DNA of 64,000 nt from a virus: the IMG/VR virus record IMGVR_UViG_3300033145_001841, positions 1-64,000 of that record. One strand, given 5' to 3'. The notes beneath the pieces are model-generated. The model did not search any database and was not told the DNA's origin. It saw only the letters and a list, made by a program, of their open reading frames with translations. Below are positions 55,492 to 64,000 of this stretch, piece after piece. The position numbers and the translations under genes are program-made. Numbering within the stretch: the first letter of the stretch is position 1; the number at the start of each line of letters is the position of its first letter.

Positions 55492-56911
55492 GCTGGCAAG
55501 AGACGTTTTCAACACACCGCTGATGATCCTGCCGGAAAAGCTGGATGTAATCCTGAGCGTTATTGGCGACCGAATCGGCTTCGACCACATGATCGACCCC
55601 GACACCGGCACTGATCTGATGTCAAGGTCTTCAAAGAACCGTGGGGTTGTAGAAAGTTCATCCCGGATATCGGTCATCCCGATTCAAGGGTCTCTCGTCA
55701 ACCGGACCTACGGGTTAAGCCCTGATTCCATGCTGCAAACCTATGACGATATCAGAAATGACTTTAACGCGGCATTGGATTCGGATTCCGAAGCGATCCT
55801 TTTCGACATCAACAGCCCGGGCGGAACGGCTTCAGGCGTGTTTGACCTGGTAGACGAGATTTACGAAGCCAGGGGTGAAAAACCAATCTACGCCATGGCA
55901 AACGAGGCTGCATACTCTGCCGCTTTCGCCATCGGATCCGCCGCTGACAAAATCTTCCTGTCTCGAACTGCGCATGTCGGTTCAATCGGCGTGATCGGAA
56001 AACATAAAGACGAAAGCGCTGCGAACGAAAAAGCCGGCATTAAATACACCACCGTTTTCAAGGGCGCGAGAAAGGCTGATTTCAGCGCTGACGCACCGTT
56101 ATCCGATGAAGCGAAGGCCGTACTGGACGAGGAATGCGGTGACGTTTTCGACATATTCACGAAAACCGTTGCGCGAAACCTGGATATGCCGAGAGCCCAG
56201 GTCATTGCAACGGAAGCAGGGATTTTTATGGGCGACAAGGCGGTCCTCAAAGGGCTCGCACACGAAGTAATCGCGGCCAAGGACGTCCAAGCAAAAATCT
56301 TGGCCGAGTTGGATGCAAACCCGAACAAGGAGGAGGGCACCGAAATGGCTGAAAAGAAGCAAGACCCGAAATTGGAAATAAAGGAGGTGAAGATCATGAA
56401 CGCACAGGAGTTGAGAGAGAAACACCCTGAACTCGTTGCTGAAATCGAAAGTTCGCTTGAGCAGAAGCTTGCTACGAAGTTTGACGGTGAGAAAACGGCA
56501 ATGGCCACGGAAAACAGCACCCTTAAAGATTCCGTGTTGAAGCTAGAGAAGTTCGAAGCGATCCGGCAGGTGAGGGAGGTCAAAACCGATGCCGATGGTA
56601 TTTGGACCAGTGCGCTGGCCGGGAGCGACATCCCCGATAGGCTGCACAACAAGGTCAAGGTCCAGGTGTCCCACGAGAAGTTCGTCGAGGACGGCATTCT
56701 GGACCGGGACGGTTTTTCAGCAGCGGTTAAGACAGAGGTAGAAGACTGGGAAACCCGTGGCGCCACGTCGCAGGTCATGGGAACCGGTTTCTCTTCAAAA
56801 GGTGTTGAAGATGAAGAGGCCACGAAACTTCAAAAGGAAGAGGCGGATGATGATGCTCTGGCAGAAGAGATATTTGCCGCTTCAGGTGGAACAAGAGAGG
56901 AGGTGAAATAA
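55469..56911 (+). CDS. S49-family prohead protease fused to scaffold
   Basis: 480 aa. About 70-260 is a SppA/S49 serine protease of lambda gpC type: FDINSPGGTASG, then ANEAAYSAAFAIGSAADKIFLSRTAHVGSIGVI with the nucleophile Ser in AAYSAAF. The C-terminal 170 residues (from about 310) are a coiled-coil, acidic scaffold. The scaffold has its own start inside (see 56396). Confidence 0.88.
   Translation: MEKIVLHRLARDVFNTPLMILPEKLDVILSVIGDRIGFDHMIDPDTGTDLMSRSSKNRGVVESSSRISVIPIQGSLVNRTYGLSPDSMLQTYDDIRNDFNAALDSDSEAILFDINSPGGTASGVFDLVDEIYEARGEKPIYAMANEAAYSAAFAIGSAADKIFLSRTAHVGSIGVIGKHKDESAANEKAGIKYTTVFKGARKADFSADAPLSDEAKAVLDEECGDVFDIFTKTVARNLDMPRAQVIATEAGIFMGDKAVLKGLAHEVIAAKDVQAKILAELDANPNKEEGTEMAEKKQDPKLEIKEVKIMNAQELREKHPELVAEIESSLEQKLATKFDGEKTAMATENSTLKDSVLKLEKFEAIRQVREVKTDADGIWTSALAGSDIPDRLHNKVKVQVSHEKFVEDGILDRDGFSAAVKTEVEDWETRGATSQVMGTGFSSKGVEDEEATKLQKEEADDDALAEEIFAASGGTREEVK
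56396..56911 (+). CDS. Nested scaffolding protein start (lambda Nu3-like)
   Basis: In frame with the S49 gene. AAGGAGGTGAAGATC lies just before this ATG, a much stronger ribosome binding site than the gene's own start, and a second one (GGAGGAGGGC) precedes an ATG at 56345. This would produce the scaffold alone (171 aa), as Nu3 is made from gene C in lambda. Confidence 0.75.
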   Translation: MNAQELREKHPELVAEIESSLEQKLATKFDGEKTAMATENSTLKDSVLKLEKFEAIRQVREVKTDADGIWTSALAGSDIPDRLHNKVKVQVSHEKFVEDGILDRDGFSAAVKTEVEDWETRGATSQVMGTGFSSKGVEDEEATKLQKEEADDDALAEEIFAASGGTREEVK

Positions 56912-56912
56912 C

Positions 56913-57599
56913 ATGCCGTTAGGACAAACTCCATACGTTTACAAGGGCGGACAGGAGGACCTGAAAAGGCTTTTCTATTCCGACCCTGACAAAGCATTTA
57001 CAAGGGCGATTACCATCCCCGCAGGTTACGGCGTCGTGAAAGCCGGGGCGGTTATGGGAATCATCACGGAGAGCACCAACAGGGTGGGGCAGCACGTGCC
57101 TTACACCGGGCTTGACGCGGCTGGAAACGTCGCGGCCGGCATCGAAAACCTGTTCGGGGCCGCTTTTTTAACCGACGACCCGGCAACCGGCAATGATGGT
57201 TATGTCACCATGGAGGACAGCTACAAGTTTGCCGTGGGGGATCATTTGGTAGCGGGCGACAGCGACCTTTCCAATACCGACCTTGGCGCGATTACCGCCA
57301 TTGACCGGACCACGTACACCCATATTGCGAAGATTACGGTCACGAACTCATTTGGTTCCGAAACCGTTGCAAAGGGTGCGGTCATTACCATTCAGAGCGC
57401 TGCCGCGAGCCCGTATGTGGCCGCGAATGGCATCCTGAAGACCGCGGTGGACACGGGCGTAGGGGAGAACGCGAAGGGCGGGCAAGGGGTGATCGTCATC
57501 AGCAACGCCATGCTCTATTCCTCAGCCCTATACAACTGGAATTCGGATGTTGTTACCGACCTTGGCGGGTCTGACAGCACCCCGTATTACATCTTTTAA
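56913..57599 (+). CDS. Head decoration protein (candidate)
   Basis: 228 aa between protease/scaffold and major capsid gene. Beta-rich with AGYGVVKAGAVMGIIT...GFAAGIEN-like segments, as in lambda D-type or DUF2190 stabilisation proteins, longer than gpD. GGAGG before the ATG; only one base after the previous stop. Confidence 0.78.
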   Translation: MPLGQTPYVYKGGQEDLKRLFYSDPDKAFTRAITIPAGYGVVKAGAVMGIITESTNRVGQHVPYTGLDAAGNVAAGIENLFGAAFLTDDPATGNDGYVTMEDSYKFAVGDHLVAGDSDLSNTDLGAITAIDRTTYTHIAKITVTNSFGSETVAKGAVITIQSAAASPYVAANGILKTAVDTGVGENAKGGQGVIVISNAMLYSSALYNWNSDVVTDLGGSDSTPYYIF

Positions 57600-57623
57600 A
57601 AAACTGAAAGGAGGTGAAACGAT

Positions 57624-58850
57624 ATGCCTATAGGAATCAATGAAATTCCGGCACTTAGACTCAAAGTGCTGAATAAACTGGTTACGAAATACATGTCTCC
57701 GCCCAATCTGATTCTCAAGAAGATGTTCAAGGCTGTGGAATACGAGTCCGACATCATCGAATGGGAATCTCAGATCGGAAGCAGGGGATTGACCCCGTTC
57801 GCCGCAGAAGATGCGGAGAGCCCGTCCGCCGCCATACCCGGGGTCGGCGAGAACTCAGCGCACGCTGCGTTCTGGAAAGAACGGACCTTTTTTGGAGCGT
57901 CCTTTTTGAACAACATCCGTAAGTCCGGTACCGACCGAATGTACCAGAAGGCGAAAAGGACCCTCGGGAACCAGGCCCGGAATCTCAGCAACAGGAGTTT
58001 CCGGAGAGAGGAATGGATGCTTGCACAAATGTTGTGCAACGACGGGTTCACGTATAAAGACAAAAACGGGGTTTACATTACCCTGGACTACGGAACCCCT
58101 GATGCCAACAAGGTATCCCTGGAAGTTGATTACAAGTGGGATGCTGGAACCAAGCGGAACATCGTTGAGAATATCTTCGATGGGAAGCTTTTGGTCAGCA
58201 ACGCGAACGCCGGTGTTTTGACGGATTCAATTTGCACCACTGAAGTCCTCAAGCTCATGATATTTGACGACACGATCCAGACGCTTTTGCAGAAGTCGGC
58301 TTACGGGCAGGGTGACTTGTTCGCCAACCCGACCAATGTCATCGGCAGCCTGATCGGGATCACAAATATGCACCTGTACGATGAAGCATACCAGATCCGC
58401 GCATGGTTGACTTCCGCATTGTCGGCCGGTGCCGGCCCCCACACCGTATCCATTGATACGACGGTGGACTTTGAGGTGGACGGGACCCTGACCCTCCTGG
58501 ATACATCCGCCAAAACAACCGAAACCTTAACCATCACGGCTGTGAACACTAATGCCGGGACCCTTACGGCGACCGGGGCCCTATCGTCTTCTTACAAGGC
58601 GACCGAGGACTATGCCTACATGACCAGGAAGTTCATCCCAACGGATAAGTTCACTATGTGGGCGGGAACTGTTGACGGTGAACCCATTGCGGAATTCATG
58701 AAGGCGCCGCACGAACTGGCAAGGAAATGGGGCCAGCAGATTGACCGCTGGGAGAAGAAAGACCCCGACGGGATCTTTTTGCGCGTTGAAGATAAGGGCC
58801 TTCCGGTTCTTTATCATGAGGACGCTGTTTATCAACTTACAGTAAAATGA
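57624..58850 (+). CDS. Major capsid protein
   Basis: 408 aa. Order protease-decoration-capsid and the pattern KVLNKLVTKYMSPPNLILKKMFK ... GRKWGQQ-like C-terminus (HELARKWGQQIDRWEKKDPDGIFLRVEDKGLPVLYHED) fit the gpE/HK97-fold capsid family. A Thr/Ala-rich insertion near residues 275-325 (TVSIDTTVDFEVDGTLTLLD) may be a surface domain. AAAGGAGG upstream. Confidence 0.88.
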   Translation: MPIGINEIPALRLKVLNKLVTKYMSPPNLILKKMFKAVEYESDIIEWESQIGSRGLTPFAAEDAESPSAAIPGVGENSAHAAFWKERTFFGASFLNNIRKSGTDRMYQKAKRTLGNQARNLSNRSFRREEWMLAQMLCNDGFTYKDKNGVYITLDYGTPDANKVSLEVDYKWDAGTKRNIVENIFDGKLLVSNANAGVLTDSICTTEVLKLMIFDDTIQTLLQKSAYGQGDLFANPTNVIGSLIGITNMHLYDEAYQIRAWLTSALSAGAGPHTVSIDTTVDFEVDGTLTLLDTSAKTTETLTITAVNTNAGTLTATGALSSSYKATEDYAYMTRKFIPTDKFTMWAGTVDGEPIAEFMKAPHELARKWGQQIDRWEKKDPDGIFLRVEDKGLPVLYHEDAVYQLTVK

Positions 58851-58869
58851 GAAATTTAAGGTAGTTACG

Positions 58870-59682
58870 TTGGATAATCCTGCGGCAGTGATAAAACTTT
58901 GTGAATGTGGATGTGGTAGCCCGGCTCCCATAGCAAAACGTACCGTCTCAAAGATGGGGTGGAGAAAAGGAGAGCCGAAAAGATTCATCAAAGGGCACGC
59001 AATCCATGTTAAACGACTGCCTCCTTTATTTGGGAAAGACAACCCAAAATGGAATGGAGGGAAAATAAAGGTGCGTTGCGCACAATGCGGGAAAGAATTT
59101 GAAAAAAAGCCCTCGCAAGTAAAAAGGGCTAAGCGCCACCTCTGTAGTCCAGAGTGCAATGGTTTATGGAAGTCCGCCAACCTTTCTGGAAGGAACAGCC
59201 ACTCGTGGAGGGGTGGGGCGGATAAGGTTGTTTGTTGCCAGTGTGGGAAGGAATTTGAGAAAACGCATGCTTCAATAAGGCAGAGTGAAAAGCATTTTTG
59301 TGGTCGAAACTGCCAGTATATTTGGCAGGCCATCAACCAGAGTGGCGCGAATAACCCAATGTGGAATGGTGGGATATCTCTTGGCATTTATTGCCCAATT
59401 TGGACATCTAAAGAGTTCAAGGAATACATTTTTGAACGCGATGAACATAAATGTCACAACCCGGATTGTTGGGGTACTGGGACATTCTTAACCAGACACC
59501 ATATTGACTATGACAAGAAAAATTGCGCCCCCACTAACATTATTACAGTATGCAATTCCTGCAACGCAAGGGCCAACTCCAACAGGGATTGGCATGAAAA
59601 CAATTATAAAGCGATTATGGCTGAAATGCTTGAAGGAGAACAACCAATGGCTAATTCATTAAATTCAAAAAAAAGGGGGTGA
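58870..59682 (+). CDS. HNH homing endonuclease between head genes
   Basis: 270 aa with a TTG start and AAGGTAG upstream. N-terminal LCECGCGSPAPI knuckle, two CAQCGKEFEKK...HLCSPEC zinc motifs, and a C-terminal HNH core (HKCHNPDC...TRHHIDYDKKNCAPTNIITVCNSCNARA). An inserted homing endonuclease interrupting the structural operon. The initial CECGCG domain is like that of the broken HNH gene at 21.1-21.7 kb. Confidence 0.88.
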   Translation: MDNPAAVIKLCECGCGSPAPIAKRTVSKMGWRKGEPKRFIKGHAIHVKRLPPLFGKDNPKWNGGKIKVRCAQCGKEFEKKPSQVKRAKRHLCSPECNGLWKSANLSGRNSHSWRGGADKVVCCQCGKEFEKTHASIRQSEKHFCGRNCQYIWQAINQSGANNPMWNGGISLGIYCPIWTSKEFKEYIFERDEHKCHNPDCWGTGTFLTRHHIDYDKKNCAPTNIITVCNSCNARANSNRDWHENNYKAIMAEMLEGEQPMANSLNSKKRG

Positions 59683-59687
59683 TCTGA

Positions 59688-60158
59688 ATGGAGCAAGGAA
59701 GAGGACCATTCCCAAGCCCTGCTTTTAAAAAGCAGATTGCGGCCAATGACCCGTCGCCGATGATCGGGATTTTCTCCGGTGAGATAACCGCCAGCGCTCC
59801 CGGCAGGATGCTCGGGGCGGCCAATATCGGCGGTGTGGTGTCGGACGTGTGGTTGTCGGTTGGCGCCAGCGGGAAGGACGACAGCAACGCGTTGTCTTTG
59901 ACCGTGGACGTCAAGATCAATGGGACCTCGTGCCTGAGCACAAAACCTGTCATTGCTCATGTGAGCGGTGAGGCAAGCACGAATAAGACCACAAAGGTTT
60001 CCGGCGACACCGGTATCATACAGCGTGTTTTAGATGCCGACAACAACTCCGTGTCCCCGGGGGATGTCATCACGTATGACATAACCCAGGCGCGCACTCC
60101 GTCGCCTACAACCGAAATGAGTGCAGTCGCGGTTGTAGTGGAATTTGAACCCGCTTAA
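59688..60158 (+). CDS. Virion structural protein (candidate)
   Basis: 156 aa, AAAGGGGGTG upstream. Gly/Ala/Ser/Thr-rich, beta-type (GEITASAPGRMLGAANIGGVVSDVWLSVG...). Typical of small head or tail decoration proteins. No specific family. Confidence 0.68.
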   Translation: MEQGRGPFPSPAFKKQIAANDPSPMIGIFSGEITASAPGRMLGAANIGGVVSDVWLSVGASGKDDSNALSLTVDVKINGTSCLSTKPVIAHVSGEASTNKTTKVSGDTGIIQRVLDADNNSVSPGDVITYDITQARTPSPTTEMSAVAVVVEFEPA

Positions 60159-60173
60159 CCATAGGAGCAATCG

Positions 60174-60647
60174 ATGAAAATCGAAATTATTAAGACGCTT
60201 AAAGGCGCTACTGTCTGGAAGAAGGGCACAGTGTTTGACGATGCTGTCGCCCCGATTCCAGGCAATATTTTAAATGAAGTCCGACACGGCTCAAAGGCTG
60301 TTCGGGTGATCTCAGCCGAGAAACCCATTGCTGAGATCGAAACTGAAATCGAGAACGAAGATACTGTGGCCGAACCCACATCCCCCGCACCTGAAACGGA
60401 TCGGGCCAGTGAAGTGCCGCAAGAGAATACACCGAAATTCACCTTTCCGGAGTTGGAAGGGCTGATCGAAAAAAACACATCTGTCAAAGAAGTGGCCGTC
60501 CTGTTGGGCGTGTCATACCCGACGGTTCTCAAGTGGCGGTCGGGGAAAAGCAAGCCGAAAGCAAAAACGCTGAGAAAGATAAGGCGGGAATTCAAGAAGG
60601 TGAACGCCGATGACCAGAACAGAACTGATCGCCAAGGTCCAATCTGA
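60174..60647 (+). CDS. Structural-operon protein with C-terminal helix-turn-helix
   Basis: 157 aa. N-terminal small beta domain (KIEIIKTLKGATVWKKGTVFDD), an acidic/Pro linker, then SVKEVAVLLGVSYPTVLKWRSGKSKPKAKTLRKI, a clear DNA-binding helix-turn-helix with basic tail. Overlaps the next gene by 38 bp. A DNA-binding domain among head genes is odd; could be a connector-associated or regulatory fusion. Confidence 0.72.
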   Translation: MKIEIIKTLKGATVWKKGTVFDDAVAPIPGNILNEVRHGSKAVRVISAEKPIAEIETEIENEDTVAEPTSPAPETDRASEVPQENTPKFTFPELEGLIEKNTSVKEVAVLLGVSYPTVLKWRSGKSKPKAKTLRKIRREFKKVNADDQNRTDRQGPI

Positions 60648-61065
60648 AATTAAAGGTCTTTCCGCAAGTCTTTCCACCGATGATTACGGGAACGCCGTGG
60701 ACGCCGCTGAACGGGATACAGGTTGGTCTTTGCCTCAGACTACGGCCTTCAATATAAAATGGCTGATAGAACGATCGAAACGTCATCTGTTTTTCTTTTT
60801 GCTTTCCGAATCTGCATCAAAGTTCCGGTTTAAGGCCATATACCTACAGCATAAATTTGAGCATTACCGCAGGCTGGTAGATGACATGGATGAGCGATTT
60901 GAAAAAGCGCAGGAAGAGTTCGCTTTGGAATTCGCAGGCGTTTCAAATTACGAGATTGCCGGGACAAGAATTGACGCCGGGTTTAGCTACGATCCGCTGA
61001 CCGGAAGAGACACGACTTACGACGAGACCAACAAGGTTTTAATTCATCCGAATGAGAATTCGTAA
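60610..61065 (+). CDS. Head-tail connector candidate
   Basis: 151 aa. Helical core (FNIKWLIERSKRHLFFFLLSESASKFRFKAIYLQHKFEHYRRLVDDMDERF) as in gp6-type connectors or head-tail joining proteins. Directly abuts the next gene. Assignment by place and helical content. Confidence 0.68.
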   Translation: MTRTELIAKVQSEIKGLSASLSTDDYGNAVDAAERDTGWSLPQTTAFNIKWLIERSKRHLFFFLLSESASKFRFKAIYLQHKFEHYRRLVDDMDERFEKAQEEFALEFAGVSNYEIAGTRIDAGFSYDPLTGRDTTYDETNKVLIHPNENS

Positions 61066-61692
61066 ATGGGTGTTGGCGCAGACATAAAAGAAGCTCTCGA
61101 AGAAGTGGGCGTCTCCTATACCATTGTCCGGGATGCCGGTAATGTTTCTGGAGAATATGGTCTACTGGAGTTCTCTTCGCAGGTCACAAAACCGCTGACA
61201 ATCGAGGCTTTCAGGCGCGGAATGACGCCTTATGACACAGCGCTTATCGCCGGGGATGTGGTTCGTTTTGACGTAGTTGACGAAATGTATCTCGCAACGA
61301 ATATGCTCCCTGAATTGTTTGTGAACGATATCGTCCATTACGACACTGTTTTTTATAAGTGCAACGTGGCCAGCGGTGAGTTGTCCAGGCCCAGCGGTGA
61401 AACGTGGGATGATCCTTTGGACCAGTACCATAAAGAAACCGGGTGGGAAGTGATTAACGACAACTGCAATGCCATGCAGGTGGCCGCGCTTTACGGAAAC
61501 GACCTTGAGACGGATAAAGAACTCGCGTTGTTAGGGCTGCAAGAGAACGAAGTCTTAATCCCACATTCTATTGGAGCGCAGGTATTGGACCGTTGGCAGC
61601 CCGCAAGCGGAGAATATTACCAGATAAGCGTAATCGAACCCAGGCGTTATCCGAACATAGATGTGCTGATCATCGAAGAAGACAGAAGATAA
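61066..61692 (+). CDS. Hypothetical virion assembly protein
   Basis: 208 aa. Beta-rich with DVVDEMYLATNMLPELFVNDIVHYDTVFYKCNV and a C-terminal IDVLIIEEDRR. Probably a head completion or neck protein. Starts one base after the preceding stop. Confidence 0.65.
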   Translation: MGVGADIKEALEEVGVSYTIVRDAGNVSGEYGLLEFSSQVTKPLTIEAFRRGMTPYDTALIAGDVVRFDVVDEMYLATNMLPELFVNDIVHYDTVFYKCNVASGELSRPSGETWDDPLDQYHKETGWEVINDNCNAMQVAALYGNDLETDKELALLGLQENEVLIPHSIGAQVLDRWQPASGEYYQISVIEPRRYPNIDVLIIEEDRR

Positions 61693-61715
61693 AACAATCT
61701 TCCTGGAGGAAGAAA

Positions 61716-63710
61716 ATGAAACGAGTGCTTTTTGTGGGTGAAAACCCCCTCATGACAACCGGAAATGCAAACATGCTGGCCGCGATACTCAAGCGGCTGG
61801 ATACGGACAAGTACGCCCCATCATGCCTGGTATCGGGGAATGTAGACCCGAGCCCGATCCTTTTCGATCCTACGCCTTACACCATCGCAAACGCTTCAAC
61901 GCCTGAAGACCATTGGGGGAACAAACGACTTGTCTCTCTCATCCAAGGTACTGACTTCGACTACCTGTGCATGGTTGGGGTTGACTTCTGGCGGTACCTG
62001 CCTGCGTGGGGTGCGATTAAGCAGCTCCGGGACGCGAAGAAATTCAAGTGGATATCCATTTTTCCGTATGACCTGTGGAAAATGCAGCCATCGTGGGTGA
62101 AATACCTGAACGCACTGGATTACCCCTGCGTTTATTCTCAGTACGGATACGACGCCCTGAAACCATACGTCCCGAATATCAGATATTACCGACCTGAATT
62201 GAACGGATGGGAGATGTTTACGCCGGCACAAGATAAAATAGCTGCCCGGAAAGAGGTGTTCCCAAACGTGCCGGACGATAAGACCATTTTCGGCTTTATT
62301 GGTGTCAACCAGATCCGCAAATCACCTGAGATCCTGATAAAAGCGTTTTTCGAGGCCAAAAAAGAGAACCCGGATATTGTCCTGTACCTGCATTGTGAAA
62401 TGGGCCATCTGTACAACTTGAAGCAGATTGCCCAGGACTGCGGCGCCAAAGACGGCGACGTGATCTCAAAGCAGCAAGGCATGTTGTATTCGAGAGACAA
62501 GATGCCGACTATCTACAACGCTTTGGACTGCGTAATCAATTGCAGCATGCAGGAGGGCCTTTCGTGGACGCCTCTTGAGGCCATGGCGTGTGGGGTCCCC
62601 GTGATTGCATCCGACACCACGGCGCAAACTGAGCTTGTCAAAGGTGTGGGCGGTCTGGTCCCCTGCAATAATCTTTCTTTCGTGCCGATGTCCGGTGAAA
62701 ACGGGCCGGTCACGATTGAATCACGAGCTTGCCACGTATCTGATATCACCCGGGCTATCTTAGATGTGGCCGTGAACGATAATCTTCGAGAAGCCATGTC
62801 AATAAAAGGGTTGAAACGGGCGAAGGAGTGGTTCGCCGGCACGAACGACATCAACGCATTATTGGCAGAAGCCGGTAAAAGAGTTAAGCCGCCAAAGCAA
62901 ATCCCTGCGGTGTTGTTCGCTCAGCACTCTTCCGCGGGCGATGTGCTTATGACGACCCAGTGCTTCAAGGGAATCAAGGAGCGTCACCCGGGCATGCCGT
63001 TGGTCTATATGACGCAGAAGGTCTTTTCCGGCATTGTTTTCGGGAACCCGTACATTGACGAAATCATAGAGTGGGATGAGCGCCATCTGAAATCATACGA
63101 TGTGGTCTACAACCCGCACGGGGAACACATCCTTCACGGTGGTTTCAACAACCTGGATGTGACGCTTCACAGTATGTACCCGTATTTCACGAACGTTGTA
63201 CCGGACGAGATGTTCATTGATCCGGTGAAACCAAAGATTGAGTTGTCAAACGAATACATCGTCGCCCACACAACGGGTGGCAGTAAAAAATATCGATCCT
63301 ACCCGCACATGGATATGGTCTTAAAGGACATCGGCCTGCCTGTGGTCCAACTCGGAGGCCCCGGCGATTTGAGGTGCAAATCTGACCTGGATCTATGCGG
63401 CAAGCTCACATGGCAAGAATCTGCTTGGGTGATGAAGAACGCCAAAGCCGCCGTTGTGGTTGACAGCTTCTTGTCTCACCTTGCTGGTGCTGTTGGAACT
63501 GATGCCGTGGTCTTGTACGGGCCAGCTCCGCCGCGCGTTGTTCAACCAAAAGCTCAAGGGTGTAAAATCGTGAATTTGAAACCGGACATGCTAAAAGTGT
63601 GTAAAAATATGACCCATTGTTGGGGGCAGCAACAACAGTGTAATTCGCCTTGCATCAACTCAATAAATCCTCTTGACGTCCGGAAGGCTTTGGAGGAACT
63701 GTTATGCTAA
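61716..63710 (+). CDS. GT4-GT9 glycosyltransferase fusion
   Basis: 664 aa from the ATG with GGAGGA upstream. N-terminal half: GT4-type (GT-B fold) with SMQEGLSWTPLEAMACGVPVI near 275-300. C-terminal half (about 390-664): GT9/heptosyltransferase-like, with HSSAGDVLMTTQCFKGIKERHP, PHMDMVLKDIGLPVVQLGGPGDL and VVDSFLSHLAGAVGTDAVVLYG. A fused pair of sugar transferases in a head-tail operon is unusual. It may glycosylate virion proteins or the host surface. Confidence 0.85.
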   Translation: MKRVLFVGENPLMTTGNANMLAAILKRLDTDKYAPSCLVSGNVDPSPILFDPTPYTIANASTPEDHWGNKRLVSLIQGTDFDYLCMVGVDFWRYLPAWGAIKQLRDAKKFKWISIFPYDLWKMQPSWVKYLNALDYPCVYSQYGYDALKPYVPNIRYYRPELNGWEMFTPAQDKIAARKEVFPNVPDDKTIFGFIGVNQIRKSPEILIKAFFEAKKENPDIVLYLHCEMGHLYNLKQIAQDCGAKDGDVISKQQGMLYSRDKMPTIYNALDCVINCSMQEGLSWTPLEAMACGVPVIASDTTAQTELVKGVGGLVPCNNLSFVPMSGENGPVTIESRACHVSDITRAILDVAVNDNLREAMSIKGLKRAKEWFAGTNDINALLAEAGKRVKPPKQIPAVLFAQHSSAGDVLMTTQCFKGIKERHPGMPLVYMTQKVFSGIVFGNPYIDEIIEWDERHLKSYDVVYNPHGEHILHGGFNNLDVTLHSMYPYFTNVVPDEMFIDPVKPKIELSNEYIVAHTTGGSKKYRSYPHMDMVLKDIGLPVVQLGGPGDLRCKSDLDLCGKLTWQESAWVMKNAKAAVVVDSFLSHLAGAVGTDAVVLYGPAPPRVVQPKAQGCKIVNLKPDMLKVCKNMTHCWGQQQQCNSPCINSINPLDVRKALEELLC

Positions 63711-64000
63711 ATGTAAAACGAATGATTTTGTCTGCCGATGATGAAGAAGTCCAGTTAAGGGCAAAAATGTTGTTGATCCAGACTATCCTTAACGGGGATA
63801 TCTTGGAATTTGAGAATGAAATTGAACTCATTGATGCGTGGGATGATAACGAAGGTTGCATGGGGAAGGCTTTTTCAGGGGTGAGAGATTTGATAATCCG
63901 CATAAGGGATAAGGCTGTTGGAGAAGATATCGAGATTATCCAATGCCCTGTCATCAAAGGGTGCTCTTGCTTCGGCACATTAAAGCTCGCTGCCGGATGT
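63704..64000 (+). CDS. Hypothetical protein (3-prime end outside window)
   Basis: First 99 codons, starting MLNVKRMILSADDEEVQLRAK and overlapping the glycosyltransferase stop. GGAGG lies upstream. Acidic helical start; four Cys near the visible end (QCPVIKGCSCFG ... AAGC). Family not recognised. Confidence 0.6.
   Translation, partial: MLNVKRMILSADDEEVQLRAKMLLIQTILNGDILEFENEIELIDAWDDNEGCMGKAFSGVRDLIIRIRDKAVGEDIEIIQCPVIKGCSCFGTLKLAAGC

Overview
This window looks like most of the genome of a temperate, tailed, lambda-like (HK97-fold) dsDNA phage. It starts inside a tail-type adhesin gene and ends inside the tail operon, so the genome is longer than 64 kb. The gene at position 1 probably lies downstream of the operon that runs off position 64000, on a circular map. 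The only tRNA sequence at the integration site is a 3-prime tRNA-Glu fragment, placed between the lysis genes and the integrase. This fits an uninterrupted attP (free phage or circular contig) better than a prophage end. Nothing fixes the host. Base composition, homing endonucleases and host-like secreted proteins suggest a Gram-negative such as a Desulfobacterota member, but that is an inference.

Layout. (1) 1-3.6 kb: a complete diversity-generating retroelement (variable protein, VR, target hairpin, Avd, TR, reverse transcriptase), then lysis genes (membrane protein, M15 peptidase, lipoprotein). (2) 3.77-5.2 kb: attP with repeated integrase arm sites, integrase and excisionase-like gene. 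(3) 5.2-13.9 kb, minus strand: accessory genes. Between 8.86 and 13.65 kb lies an array of five gene cassettes, each ending in an attC-like palindrome, with no integron integrase. The largest cassette is a one-chain restriction-methylation-specificity protein. (4) 14.2-23.7 kb, minus strand: recombination and early operon: RecD2 helicase split by a homing endonuclease, RecB-type nuclease, HAD phosphatase, SSB-like protein, P-loop ATPase, DnaQ-type exonuclease and a RAMP-like protein. Arrays of 5-bp units interleave with the last genes. (5) 24-28.4 kb: immunity region with repressor, leaderless Cro-like gene, small regulators and operators. (6) 28.4-36.5 kb, plus strand: replication: ERCC4 nuclease, primase-MCM-like helicase fusion, candidate origin, and a second RAMP-like gene followed by about 690 bp of non-coding DNA with a 5-nt period. 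(7) 36.5-38.5 kb: C4-RNA-like leader and antirepressor. (8) 38.6-47 kb, minus strand: accessory island with a second tyrosine recombinase, DUF3150, DUF1257 and DUF2997 proteins, many small secreted or zinc-binding proteins, and a ParB-like protein. (9) 48-64 kb, plus strand: late region: promoter with attenuator or sRNA, late regulator, terminase, portal, S49 protease with nested scaffold, decoration protein, capsid, connectors, and a GT4-GT9 glycosyltransferase fusion.

Most unusual points: two RAMP-like genes whose stop codons are each followed within a few bases by an array with a dinucleotide mark every 5 nt; an integron-type cassette array inside a phage; a retroelement in which all 30 TR/VR differences fall on template adenines; and two long poly-G tracts sitting exactly at ribosome binding sites, as expected for phase variation.
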